Assembly (NCBI RefSeq): GCF_012027615.1
Contig: NZ_SNUT01000005.1
Location: forward strand, 1 to 64,000
From: Thermococcus sp. 21S7
GTDB lineage: Archaea > Methanobacteriota_B > Thermococci > Thermococcales > Thermococcaceae
Direction of reading: 5' to 3'
DNA: 64,000 bases
Shown: positions 26,327 to 34,695 of the stretch, piece after piece
Numbering within the stretch: the stretch's first letter is position 1
Layout: the number at the start of each line of letters is the position of its first letter
Translations under genes and position numbers: made by a program
The notes under the pieces: generated by a model
Database searches by the model: none
Seen by the model: the letters and a program-made list of their open reading frames with translations, nothing else
Told to the model about the DNA's origin: nothing

Positions 26327-28246
26327 TCAGCGCCTCCTCCTCAGAAGGAGGGGCACAGCCGCCAGCAGCACCAAGGCGGCCGGACCGCAGGTGCTACCTC
26401 CGCCGGATGTGGTTGTGGTGGGCGAGCTCGATGAGGTAGTGCTCGGGCTGCTGGTCGTCGGTGAGGTGGTCGAGGGCGTGGTAGTGGTGGTCGGGCTCGG
26501 TGAACTGGTCGTCGTGGTTGTCGTCGGGGTCGGCGTGGCCGGCGGGTTCTCGTTGTACATCAGGCTGTAGTAGACGCTGTACGGGTCGGGCTTGAAGGTT
26601 CCGGCCCAGTGGAGCGCGAGGTCGAAGTCGCCGCCGTTGAGCTTCTGCATGAAGAAGTTGGTCCAGTCGCCCTTGTCTATGACGACCTTGATTCCGAGGG
26701 GCTTGAGCTGGTTGGCTATAATCTCGCCCGCCTGTATCCAGTCAGAACAGCCGGAGCAGGTTACGAAGTGAAGCTCAAGGGGCTTTCCGTTGTACTCCCT
26801 GATGCCGTCGCCGTCGGTGTCCTTGATGCCCAGCTTGTCGAGTATCTTTATCGCGTCGGCTATGTCCCCGTACTTCCAGCCGTACTCGTTGATGAGGTCC
26901 TTGGCGCCTATCTTCTCCTTCCAGCCCTGCATGATGGGTCCGAGCGGGGTCTGGTCCGGGACGGCGCTTATCGGGCCCTGCTGGACGATCTGCTGCGGGT
27001 TGATGGCCATGGCTATCGCCTTCCTGACCTCGGGGTTGTTGAGGGGCTCGCGCTGGGTGTTGAAGTAGAGAACCACCGGAACGACGGGCGGGAAGTAGGG
27101 CTCGGTGTCGAGCCAGCTGACGATGTTCGGGTTCTGCTTCTTGAGCTCGGCGATGTCCATGTAGTAGGTGGCGACGTCGAGGTCGCCCTTGAGGAACATG
27201 TTGGCGGCCTGGTCGTTGCTCGAAACGTAGAGCTGGATGATGTACTTGGCGGCGGGCTTCTGGAAGTACTTCGCCCCCCACCAGTCGTCGTTCCTCTCAA
27301 GGATGGACTTCTGCTGCTGGACGACCTCCTTGAGCCTGTAAGCTCCGGAACCGACGAGGTACTTCTTGTCATCGCCGGTGAATGTCATGGTCTTGACCTT
27401 CTCGGGGTCAAGGCTCTCGAAGACGTGCTTCGGGATGATGAGAACGGAGTAGAGGTTGCTCCTCCAGGCCCAGACGTTGGGTTTACCCTCAAAAACAAAG
27501 TCAACCGTTCTGTCATCAACGACTTTCACCTCCTTGAGACCGATGGAACCCCAGTCTTTGAGGCCGAGCTTCTCGTAGTACTCGAAGGAGAACTTCACAT
27601 CCTCGGCCGTCAGAGGCTGATCGTCCTGCCACTTAAGGCCGTCCCTGAGCTTGACCTCGAAGGTGTTGCCGTTCACCCAGGTGCCGCTCTCGGCGAGCCA
27701 GGGCTTCAGCTCCGTCGTCATGAAGTTCAGCATGAAGAGGGGCTCAAAAACGAGGCCATCGATGCCGATTATGTTGCCACCCTGGAAGGGGTTGGCGCTG
27801 GTCGGGGGAGCGCTGTTGGCGGTGTATATCGTCTCGTGCCTCGGGAAGTCACCGCCGCCGTTGTCCTGAACGCCCGTCGGCTTGACGCCCAGGAGCGCGA
27901 GTGCGGTTCCCCACGTTCCAAAGCCCGCCCAGAATATCGGGACACCGTAGGGGTTCTTTTCGTTGGGCCAGTCCTTCCAGTACTTGGTGTTGGCCTCGTA
28001 GAAGACCGTACCCGTGTAAACGGGAACGGCAGGAACGTCCTGGAGCCATATCTTCGTCAGCTCCTTCAGGTACTCGACCTGTTTGTTCTCATCGGAGGTA
28101 GTTGCGAGGGCCTTAAGGAGCTCGTTGGCCTTGGCGTTGTAATAGTTGCCAAAGTTGGCTGGACCCTTCTCCTCGGCGGCGCTTGCAAAACCGGCTAAGC
28201 TCCCAAGCAGAAGAGCCACCAGGGCAAGGGTGAGGTACTTTTTCAT
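26327..28246 (-). CDS. Solute-binding protein of the chitin-island ABC transporter, segments in permuted order
   Basis: A 639-residue family 5 (peptide/oligosaccharide) binding lipoprotein-like protein. After the signal peptide (1-23), residues 24-125 carry what is normally the C-terminal end of the domain (NAKANELLKAL...DVPAVPVYTGTVFYEANTKYW). The usual N-terminal part follows from residue 126 (HETIYTANSAPPTSANPF, then TAEDVKFSFEYYEK) and runs to about 570. It meets the Thr/Ser-rich linker directly. A CGP-type anchor (STCGPAALVLLAAVPLLLRRRR, residues 618-639) ends the protein. The order signal-C-B-linker instead of signal-B-C-linker suggests circular permutation or a rearranged assembly. ATG 28246 follows GAGGTGGG. 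Confidence 0.88.
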   Translation of the reverse strand: MKKYLTLALVALLLGSLAGFASAAEEKGPANFGNYYNAKANELLKALATTSDENKQVEYLKELTKIWLQDVPAVPVYTGTVFYEANTKYWKDWPNEKNPYGVPIFWAGFGTWGTALALLGVKPTGVQDNGGGDFPRHETIYTANSAPPTSANPFQGGNIIGIDGLVFEPLFMLNFMTTELKPWLAESGTWVNGNTFEVKLRDGLKWQDDQPLTAEDVKFSFEYYEKLGLKDWGSIGLKEVKVVDDRTVDFVFEGKPNVWAWRSNLYSVLIIPKHVFESLDPEKVKTMTFTGDDKKYLVGSGAYRLKEVVQQQKSILERNDDWWGAKYFQKPAAKYIIQLYVSSNDQAANMFLKGDLDVATYYMDIAELKKQNPNIVSWLDTEPYFPPVVPVVLYFNTQREPLNNPEVRKAIAMAINPQQIVQQGPISAVPDQTPLGPIMQGWKEKIGAKDLINEYGWKYGDIADAIKILDKLGIKDTDGDGIREYNGKPLELHFVTCSGCSDWIQAGEIIANQLKPLGIKVVIDKGDWTNFFMQKLNGGDFDLALHWAGTFKPDPYSVYYSLMYNENPPATPTPTTTTTTSSPSPTTTTTPSTTSPTTSSPSTTSSSSPTTTTSGGGSTCGPAALVLLAAVPLLLRRRR

Positions 28247-28260
28247 AGTTTCCCACCTCA

Positions 28261-28284
28261 TTATAAACAATGTCAATTTTATAA
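28261..28284. promoter_or_regulatory. Candidate chitin-regulon element at the oppA promoter (TTATAA-N12-TTATAA)
   Basis: TTATAA at 28261-28266 and again at 28279-28284, separated by 12 bases. It lies between a TATA box (GCTTATATAG, 28296-28305) and the oppA ATG, near the expected transcription start. The same spacing recurs at the GH1 and dac promoters. Either hexamer could itself act as a TATA box. Confidence 0.5.
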
Positions 28285-28412
28285 CATGGGGGAAATCTAT
28301 ATAAGCTTTTTGGTGAACAGGATGGGTATACAATGCACATAAACGTCCGGAAGAACAGGAACGGTGAGCGCAGCTGCCGCACCACAGCGTCACGGCAGCG
28401 CGAGTAGGAAAA

Positions 28413-28436
28413 TTATAAAAACACCAAAATCTATAA
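28413..28436. promoter_or_regulatory. Candidate chitin-regulon element at the GH1 promoter (TTATAA-N12-CTATAA)
   Basis: TTATAA at 28413-28418 and CTATAA at 28431-28436, 12 bases apart and about 18-40 bases upstream of the GH1 ATG. The first hexamer is well placed to be the TATA box, with the second over the start region. The rest of the 207-base gap between oppA and this gene shows no other feature I can support. Confidence 0.45.
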
Positions 28437-28453
28437 ATGCCCAGGTGGAACCG

Positions 28454-29926
28454 ATGGAAGAATTTTACTGGGGCGTCGTTCAGTCGGCCTTTCAGTTCGA
28501 GATGGGCGATCCGCTCAGGCGGAACATAGACGCAAGGAGCGACTGGTGGCAGTGGGTTCGCGACCCCTTCAACATCAAGAACGACCTCGTCAGCGGCGAT
28601 CTGCCCGAGGACGGCATAAACAATTATGAACTTTACGAAATCGACCACAGGCTCGCCAAGGACATGGGTTTGAACGCCTACCAGCTCACGATAGAGTGGA
28701 GCAGAATCTTCCCGTGCCCGACCTTCGGCGTCGATGCCGAGGTTGAGAGGGACTCCTACGGCCTGATAAAGCGCGTTAAACTCAAGAAGGAAGCCCTAGA
28801 GGAACTCGACGGACTGGCCAACCGTTCAGAGGTCGCCCACTATCGGGCCGTGCTGAAGAACCTCAAAAAGCTCGGCTTCTCGACCTTCGTGACGCTCAAC
28901 CATCAGACCCTGCCCGTGTGGCTCCACAACCCCATCGAGGTGAGGAGGGACTTCGAGGGAGCGAGGGCCAGGGGCTGGGCTGACGAGGAGAGCATAGTCG
29001 AGTTCGTTAAGTTCTCGGCGTACGTTGCGTGGAAGTTCTCCGATTTGGTGGATTTCTGGGCCACCTTCGACGAACCGATGGTTACCGTTGAGCTCGGCTA
29101 CCTCGCCCCCTACGTCGGCTGGCCGCCCGGGATACTAAACCCCAACGCGGCGAAGAAGGTTATAATTCACCAGATGGTGGCACATGCAAGGGCATACGAT
29201 GCGATAAAGGAGTTCTCGAAGGCGCCGGTGGGGATAATCCTCAACATAATCCCCGCCTATCCCCTGAACCCGAGGGACGAGCGGGACGTCAAAGCGGCTG
29301 AAAACTACGACTACTTCCACAACAGGCTCTTCCTCGATGCCCTGAACGAGGGGAGGGTGGACCTGGAACTGAACTGGGAGGGGGTTAAAATCAACCACCT
29401 GGCCAGAAACGACTGGATAGGGAACAACTACTACACCAGGGAGGTTGTTAAGTGGGTCGAGCCGAAGTTCAAGGAGCTGCCCATGGTAAGCTTTGTCGGA
29501 GCGGAGGGCTATGGCTATTCCGGAAACCCGATGGGGGTCTCGCCCGACAACAATCCAACCAGCGACTTCGGCTGGGAGGTCTATCCGAAAGGTATATACG
29601 ACTCGACGATGATAGCCGCGGAGTACGGGAAGCCGGTCTACATAACCGAGAACGGGGTGGCGGACTCCAAGGACATACTGAGGCCGCGGTACATAGTCAG
29701 CCACGTGAGGGAGCTGTTCAGGGCGATTGAGAACGGCGCCGACGTCCGGGGCTACTTCCACTGGGCGCTGACTGACAACTACGAGTGGGCGATGGGGTTC
29801 AAGATACGCTTCGGCCTCTACGAGGTCGACCTGATAACCAAGGAGAGAATCCCGCGCAGAAAGAGCGTGGAGACGTATAGGAGAATCGTCACGGAGGGGT
29901 TGGGAGATGAAAACGATAGCAGTTGA
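28454..29926 (+). CDS. GH1 beta-glycosidase (beta-glucosidase/mannosidase type)
   Basis: This 490-residue cytoplasmic retaining glycosidase has acid/base Glu in TFDEPMV and nucleophile Glu in YITENGVADS. The usual Asn before the acid/base Glu is Asp, a feature I also recall in the P. furiosus beta-mannosidase, which it resembles strongly at the C terminus (HWALTDNYEWAMGFKIRFGLY). ATG 28454 is behind AGGTGG at 28443. It is divergent from oppA. In T. kodakarensis a GH1 gene sits at the same place in the chitin cluster (from memory), where it may cleave beta-linked disaccharides. Confidence 0.9.
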   Translation: MEEFYWGVVQSAFQFEMGDPLRRNIDARSDWWQWVRDPFNIKNDLVSGDLPEDGINNYELYEIDHRLAKDMGLNAYQLTIEWSRIFPCPTFGVDAEVERDSYGLIKRVKLKKEALEELDGLANRSEVAHYRAVLKNLKKLGFSTFVTLNHQTLPVWLHNPIEVRRDFEGARARGWADEESIVEFVKFSAYVAWKFSDLVDFWATFDEPMVTVELGYLAPYVGWPPGILNPNAAKKVIIHQMVAHARAYDAIKEFSKAPVGIILNIIPAYPLNPRDERDVKAAENYDYFHNRLFLDALNEGRVDLELNWEGVKINHLARNDWIGNNYYTREVVKWVEPKFKELPMVSFVGAEGYGYSGNPMGVSPDNNPTSDFGWEVYPKGIYDSTMIAAEYGKPVYITENGVADSKDILRPRYIVSHVRELFRAIENGADVRGYFHWALTDNYEWAMGFKIRFGLYEVDLITKERIPRRKSVETYRRIVTEGLGDENDSS

Positions 29927-30116
29927 TGAGAGCACCTGGAAGAAGATAAAGCTCCTCAAGGACAAGCTTGAGGCCCGCTCCTACGATGAGGTGCTCCAGA
30001 AGCTCATAGAGACCTGGCACCTCGTCGAGCTCGACAAGAAGGTTGACAACGTCATAATGGACGACGAAGAGGCCGAGATGCTCATCAACCTGCTCGAAAA
30101 GAAGAAGGGGAGTTGA
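29907..30116 (+). CDS. VapB-like antitoxin
   Basis: A 69-residue protein beginning with a ribbon-helix-helix-like segment (KTIAVDESTWKKIKLLKDKL, about 2-21), followed by ARSYDEVLQKLIETW and a charged helical tail. This is the usual plan of archaeal VapB antitoxins. It overlaps the GH1 3' end by 20 bases and ends four bases before the PIN-domain gene, so it is co-transcribed with the glycosidase. Confidence 0.75.
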   Translation: MKTIAVDESTWKKIKLLKDKLEARSYDEVLQKLIETWHLVELDKKVDNVIMDDEEAEMLINLLEKKKGS

Positions 30117-30119
30117 AGC

Positions 30120-30569
30120 ATGCCGCTCCCATCGGAGATAACCTTCGACAGCCGGACGCTCCTCAGGATGCATACCGCGGGCAGGAAGAGACAGCTGGAG
30201 ATAACGCTGGCCAAGTTCACGGTATCCCTCTCAGTAATCACGCTCTACCGCTACCTCTCGGTTCGGGCGTACCTTAAGAAAAACGTCGAGAGGGAGCTGG
30301 AGGTACTGCGGGACATCTACACGATAGTCCCCCTGAGCGATGAGATACTCGTCAAAGCCGCCCAGATAGAGGCCCAGCTCCTTCAGAAGGGAAAGATGCT
30401 CGACCTTGAGGACATTCTCACCGCCGCAACGGCAATCTGCACGGGCAGTCTGCTCGTCACGGACGACCCCAAGAGGTACGAATGCATCAGGCAGTTCGGC
30501 CTGGACACGATGCCCCTGGAAAAGTTCCTGGGAGAACTTGAGATAATGGTAAAGATGGAGCTGGGCTAA
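30120..30569 (+). CDS. VapC-like PIN-domain protein
   Basis: This 149-residue PIN domain is paired with the antitoxin-like gene. Active toxins are metal-dependent RNases with four acidic residues. Here Asp10 (TFDSRTLL), Asp98 (LDLEDIL) and Asp115/116 (VTDDPKRY) are kept. The position usually holding Glu in the SVITLYE segment is Arg44 (SVITLYRYL). The RNase may therefore be weak or inactive. The length is slightly above the usual 130. It overlaps the convergent dac gene by four bases. Confidence 0.8.
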   Translation: MPLPSEITFDSRTLLRMHTAGRKRQLEITLAKFTVSLSVITLYRYLSVRAYLKKNVERELEVLRDIYTIVPLSDEILVKAAQIEAQLLQKGKMLDLEDILTAATAICTGSLLVTDDPKRYECIRQFGLDTMPLEKFLGELEIMVKMELG

Positions 30570-31366
30570 ATCAGCTCCGCGAAGGGCGTTATGTGCAGGA
30601 ACATGCCGGGCATGAAGCGCAGCCCCTCGGCGTACTTCACCCCCGCCTTTTTACCGTAGTAGAGCGCCACCGTTCTCAGGAAGGGCTCCCATTTCTCCCA
30701 GACGTCATCGGTGAACTGGCTTCTGTGGGCCCGTATCGCCCTCAGCTTCAGCTCCATGACGTCAGTGATATCAACGAAATAGTTTGGCCTCGCCGTGTAG
30801 TAGAAGCCGAAGACCTCGACCTGGTGGGGTTTCAGGCCGGCCGCCGCGTCCGTGCTCCCGAAGTTGGGGAGCTGGGAGAAGGCCACGGCGTCGAGGGCCA
30901 GAAAGCCCGCCCTTCTGTGGTCTGGATGCGCCTCGTAGGGGAGCCAGGGGTCGGGAGCGAGAACCGCGTCGGGCTTTTCAGCGCGGATTACCTTTACCAG
31001 GTCTTTTCTGACCTCCCTCGTGTAGGGGAGCTCAGTGTCCCTGTAACCGAGCCAGATTATCCTTTTGACGCCGAGCATCCCCGCGCTCTCTTCCTCCTCG
31101 CGCCTCCGGATGAGAGCAAGCTCGTGGGAGCTCAGGTCGTCGTCAAGGGTTCCCATTGAGCCGTCGGTCATGCAGACGTAGAGGACCTCTATTCCATCAT
31201 CGGTCAGCTTCTTTATCGTTCCGCCAAGGCCTATGACGCAGTCGTCCGGGTGGGGCTCGATGCACAGAACCTTTTCGACTTCCTCAAATGGATTCGAGAG
31301 GTCGAATTCAAGCTCTTCGAGGAGCTTTTCAAAGGCCTCATCAAAGTTATCGATGTCCTCGAACAT
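30566..31366 (-). CDS. dac: Diacetylchitobiose deacetylase, LmbE/PIG-L family
   Basis: Dac removes the acetyl group from the non-reducing GlcNAc of diacetylchitobiose and also deacetylates GlcNAc, preparing substrate for GlmA. The zinc site is HPDD (His39, Asp42) with the later His of HPDHRRAG. The [11 protein letters not shown] and [13 protein letters not shown] segments agree with my memory of the T. kodakarensis enzyme. ATG 31366 (266 residues) is chosen over GTG 31399 by length and because the family begins at [11 protein letters not shown]. Its promoter has the TTATAA-N12-TTATAA element shared with oppA. Confidence 0.92.
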   Translation of the reverse strand: MFEDIDNFDEAFEKLLEELEFDLSNPFEEVEKVLCIEPHPDDCVIGLGGTIKKLTDDGIEVLYVCMTDGSMGTLDDDLSSHELALIRRREEEESAGMLGVKRIIWLGYRDTELPYTREVRKDLVKVIRAEKPDAVLAPDPWLPYEAHPDHRRAGFLALDAVAFSQLPNFGSTDAAAGLKPHQVEVFGFYYTARPNYFVDITDVMELKLRAIRAHRSQFTDDVWEKWEPFLRTVALYYGKKAGVKYAEGLRFMPGMFLHITPFAELI

Positions 31367-31399
31367 CGCCAACACCGCCTCAACGTTGTACGCCAGCAC

Positions 31400-31423
31400 T
31401 TATAAATATGGCGGTAGTTATAA
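31400..31423. promoter_or_regulatory. Candidate chitin-regulon element at the dac promoter (TTATAA-N12-TTATAA)
   Basis: Two TTATAA hexamers (31400-31405 and 31418-31423) separated by 12 bases. Together with the outer C and G they form the inverted repeat CTTATAA-N12-TTATAAG. The element is 34-57 bases upstream of the dac ATG on the minus strand, overlapping the TATA region. Confidence 0.5.
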
Positions 31424-31424
31424 G

Positions 31425-31690
31425 TTTAGCAGAAGATATAACTGCTCGGTTGAAGATGCCTCCCCGGATGTTGAGGAACTGACCTCCTCCCCTGCTTGTA
31501 TTGGTCGTTCCTGAGGAGGATTAAAGGCTTCCTCTTCACGTCCTCCTTGAGATAGCTCGGTTTTGGTTTTTAGGCTTTAGAAGAGTGCCGCTTTCTGCTT
31601 AAAGGCCAGCTGGCTGTTTACTGCATCCCCGCGGTGAACGGCGAGGCTTGGAGAAAGAAAAATGTAAAAACTTAAACCCTCAGTTCCAAA
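31425..31690. other. Non-coding gap, possible decayed IS200/IS605-type remnant
   Basis: No gene is supportable here. The stretch has several TnpB-element-like pieces: a CTCCTCCCC tract near 31482 and GTGAACGGCGAGGCTTG at 31634-31650, preceded by CCCCGC so that a short stem can form. A close copy of the latter lies at 48189-48205. A TATA box (GTTTATAG near 31695) for the flippase gene follows. I infer a remnant of an insertion element at the border between the chitin and glycan islands. Confidence 0.35.
31634..31650 (+). repeat. Dispersed 17-bp repeat, copy 1
   Basis: GTGAACGGCGAGGCTTG. The copy at 48189-48205 on the other strand differs at one base. The sequence resembles the right-end stem region of archaeal TnpB-carrying elements, where the scaffold RNA ends. 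Confidence 0.45.
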
Positions 31691-31730
31691 TAAGTTTATA
31701 GGGTCAAAAACCATCAAATCGGGGATCGAG

Positions 31731-33275
31731 ATGGATGAAGTAAATCAAGCACTCCACAGAATAGCCAGGGGGACAGGGATAATCTTTGCTGGGACAATTA
31801 TATCGATGCTACTCGGTTTCATCAGCAGGACGCTGATAGCAAGACACTACACGGTTCTCGAATACGGGGTGTTTAATCTTGCCCTAACTGTAATAGGCAT
31901 TGGCTCAACCATAGCCACGCTAGGAATTACTAGCTCCCTGCCTAGAGAGGTGGCCTTTTACAGGGAAAAGGAGCCGGATAGGGTAGACACCCTCATATCA
32001 ACAGCTTTATCGCTAGTTGCCATAAGTAGCGTTCTAACGGTCGCTGCAATAATACTCTCAAGGCCTGAAATAGCGGATGCCTTGACGAGAACCGAGTCCT
32101 CTTACCTGCTTCTAAAGGATGCCCTAAAAGTGATAAGCCTCGCACTTCCGTTTACAGTTCTGACTGGCATAATATTATCAGTGACGCAAGGATTTGGGAG
32201 GGTTAGAGAGAGAGTCTATTTCAGAAATATAATCTATCCCATAATCTGGGTCTCAGCTGTCGTTGCGCTCATAGTCCTAAATCTCCCGTTTTCAGGGATA
32301 TTTCAGATGTACGTGCTGGCCCAGTTTTCAATCTTTGCGCTTCTCGTTTTTGAAGTTAAGAGACTCGGACTTTTCAACCTTAAGATTTCAATTGACCCAA
32401 GCCTGGGAAAGCATCTCATAGCGTTTTCCATTCCTCTTATGTTTACTGGAATACTCTCGTTTATCATGAACTGGACAGACACGCTGATGCTAGGCTATTA
32501 CAAAGGCTCAGAGATCGTTGGGATATACAACGCGGCCACTCCTCTGGCAAGGTTAATCCCGCTGTTTCTGAACTCGGCCGCGTTTCTGTACTCGCCGATG
32601 GCAAGCAGCCTCTACGCTAAGGGAAAACTGGAGGAAATGAAGCGGGTTTATCAAATTCTCACAAAATGGATTTTTATGCTCACCTTACCAATATTCAGCG
32701 TGATGTTTCTTTTCCCTGAGGCCGTTATTAGGTTCATCTTTGGAAGCAAGTATTTGGAGGCAACGTTACCACTGCAGATTTTGGCGCTTGGCTTTATGTT
32801 CCATACGTTCCTCGGGCTGAACGGACTGAACCTAGTAGTGCTTGGGGATAGCAGGGTTATCTTGGTAAGTAACCTAGTCACGACAAGCTTAAACGTCCTG
32901 CTTAACATTCTGCTGATTCCAAAGTATGGTATTGAAGGAGCTGCAACGGCAACGGCTGTTTCTTATGTCATTGGTAATATCTTAAGTTCAGTAAGACTGT
33001 ACCAGAGAACAAGAATCCATCCCTTTAGCCCGAACTACATTAAGCCCTTAATTATAAGCTTTCTCCTGCTAGGAATAATTCGCGGCCTTAAGCTGGAGGT
33101 TCCGAGCATCTGGTACGCGGTTTTGATTCTGGTACTGTTCCTAATCGTTTACTTCCTGCTGGTTCTCATAAGCAGGAGCATTGATAAGGAGGACGTGGAG
33201 CTGTTGCTGGCGATAGAGAAAAGGCTAGGAATTGATCTAAGGATAATAAAAAGAGTGCTAAGGAGGTTCGTTTAG
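31731..33275 (+). CDS. Polysaccharide flippase (Wzx/MATE-like MOP superfamily)
   Basis: This 514-residue protein has 12-14 membrane spans and the polysaccharide export fold: RGTGIIFAGTIISMLLGFISR at the N terminus and repeated spans throughout. It would move lipid-linked glycans across the membrane. It is the first gene of the surface glycan island and is preceded by a TATA box (GTTTATAG near 31695) and GGGGATCGAG before the ATG. Base composition is intermediate between the GC-rich host genes and the AT-rich genes that follow. Confidence 0.88.
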   Translation: MDEVNQALHRIARGTGIIFAGTIISMLLGFISRTLIARHYTVLEYGVFNLALTVIGIGSTIATLGITSSLPREVAFYREKEPDRVDTLISTALSLVAISSVLTVAAIILSRPEIADALTRTESSYLLLKDALKVISLALPFTVLTGIILSVTQGFGRVRERVYFRNIIYPIIWVSAVVALIVLNLPFSGIFQMYVLAQFSIFALLVFEVKRLGLFNLKISIDPSLGKHLIAFSIPLMFTGILSFIMNWTDTLMLGYYKGSEIVGIYNAATPLARLIPLFLNSAAFLYSPMASSLYAKGKLEEMKRVYQILTKWIFMLTLPIFSVMFLFPEAVIRFIFGSKYLEATLPLQILALGFMFHTFLGLNGLNLVVLGDSRVILVSNLVTTSLNVLLNILLIPKYGIEGAATATAVSYVIGNILSSVRLYQRTRIHPFSPNYIKPLIISFLLLGIIRGLKLEVPSIWYAVLILVLFLIVYFLLVLISRSIDKEDVELLLAIEKRLGIDLRIIKRVLRRFV

Positions 33276-34573
33276 ATTTTGCCTTTGAGTTTGAGATTTT
33301 TGATGGCTTTTTTAAGTGAGATGTGGGACCAAGTTCCTCTAACCATAGTCATGTGCTCTTGAAAAACCTCTCTAAAACTCAGAGAGGTTTTTTTGAATCT
33401 TTTAGCTACATTTATTTTCTCCTGAGGATCCTTCTCTAAATCATACAGTTCTATCTCCCTTGTTCTCGCATAATAATGAGCTTTCCATTTATCATCAATA
33501 ATAGAGATTCTCCATTCATTCAGATCTACTTTATCAGATATTGATGTATTTGCCACCTCGCTAATAACAAGTTTATCTTCAGAAATACCCAAAAGAGATT
33601 GTCCCAACCATTTTTTATTTTTAGCACATCCCAAAACTTCACAAATGGTAGGAGAAATATCCAACTGGTCAACTCGCTTTGTAATCTGTCTATTAGTTAA
33701 AGAAGGATTGCTTAAAATTAATGGAATGTGAAGAAGCTCATTATACAATTTAGGTGTATGTCCTAATCCACCATGTTCCATAAACTCGTCACCATGATCT
33801 GCAGTCAGTATTACCAGTGTGTCCTCTAATAGTTTTTCTTTCTCTAAGAAGGATATTAGGTCTCCAATATATTTATCTACTCTTAGGATACCTTCATCAT
33901 AAAGGATAATCAATTGGTCCAATATATCTTTTGGAATACTATTCATCTCCCCATATACCACCTTAAGAATATAAGAATTAGCCAGGTGAATTTTCTTTCT
34001 GAGCAGAAGATTCTTCAATTTGTCTTTGTAGAAGTATGGGAAGTGGACATCCATATAATGAATCCACATGAAAATTCGTCTATTTGTATTTTTAGCGTGA
34101 TGTATCTGTTTTTTAGCAATTTTGTTCAAAGTAGAACCTACAGGATAAGGAGAAGGTTGTAACAGATGCTTCAAAAACCGTACACCCTTTTGAATTAAAT
34201 TGTCGGAGGACTCATTTAATCCATCATAGAAAAAGTCAAATCCTCTATTATATCCATAGTAATGACTTAAATAGGGATTTGAGACTATTCCAATTGTATA
34301 GATAGAATCACCAAGAGCAGATTTTAGAATATTAGGTAAATACGGTCGGAATTTTGACATATATCCATATCCACCATACATAGTCGGATAAGTTGAAGTT
34401 AAGATAGCTTGGAAAGAGCTTGGAGTGCCCGGACTATTTGCATATGCATTTTTAAAGAGTATTCCTTGTGATGCTAGTTTATCTATATTAGGGGTCTCGA
34501 TAGGATAATTGTATGGACTTAAATGATCAGCCCGAAGACTATCAATTGTTATTAGGATCACATTTTTGAACAT
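33272..34573 (-). CDS. Sulfatase/alkaline phosphatase-superfamily hydrolase or transferase
   Basis: This 433-residue soluble protein has the sulfatase fold: metal Asp in LITIDSLRADHL (Asp11), and TADHGDEF plus GGLGHTPKLYNE later. The formylglycine motif CxPxR is not kept. The Cys position is Thr50 (SPGTPSSF) and the Arg position is Phe. A Thr nucleophile fits phospho- or phosphoglycerol transferases and phosphodiesterases of the superfamily better than a true sulfatase. It overlaps the flippase by four bases and is notably AT-rich. It probably modifies surface glycans (inference). Confidence 0.75.
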   Translation of the reverse strand: MFKNVILITIDSLRADHLSPYNYPIETPNIDKLASQGILFKNAYANSPGTPSSFQAILTSTYPTMYGGYGYMSKFRPYLPNILKSALGDSIYTIGIVSNPYLSHYYGYNRGFDFFYDGLNESSDNLIQKGVRFLKHLLQPSPYPVGSTLNKIAKKQIHHAKNTNRRIFMWIHYMDVHFPYFYKDKLKNLLLRKKIHLANSYILKVVYGEMNSIPKDILDQLIILYDEGILRVDKYIGDLISFLEKEKLLEDTLVILTADHGDEFMEHGGLGHTPKLYNELLHIPLILSNPSLTNRQITKRVDQLDISPTICEVLGCAKNKKWLGQSLLGISEDKLVISEVANTSISDKVDLNEWRISIIDDKWKAHYYARTREIELYDLEKDPQEKINVAKRFKKTSLSFREVFQEHMTMVRGTWSHISLKKAIKNLKLKGKI

Positions 34574-34654
34574 TACTGAACCCTCACGGGATAAGCATTG
34601 TGGTTTGGGGATATTAATATTTCGGTTAACACAAACCTAACAGGAGAAAGAAAA

Positions 34655-34662
34655 ATATATAA
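34655..34662 (+). promoter_or_regulatory. TATA box of the methyltransferase gene
   Basis: ATATATAA following AAAGAAAA (BRE-like) places a transcription start near 34684, only about a dozen bases before the ATG at 34696. Confidence 0.55.
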
Positions 34663-34695
34663 GCCCAGGCTAAATGTATTCGGGGGGCTTTAGAA

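Noticed and set aside
26380-26540. Repetitive tract that could be taken for a tandem repeat array or CRISPR-like element
   Set aside because: It encodes the Thr/Ser/Pro linker before the CGP-type membrane anchor; there are no spacers or conserved repeat units.
26609-28198. Antisense frame opposite oppA
   Set aside because: Arises from strong third-base GC in the binding-protein gene; no start signal or domain.
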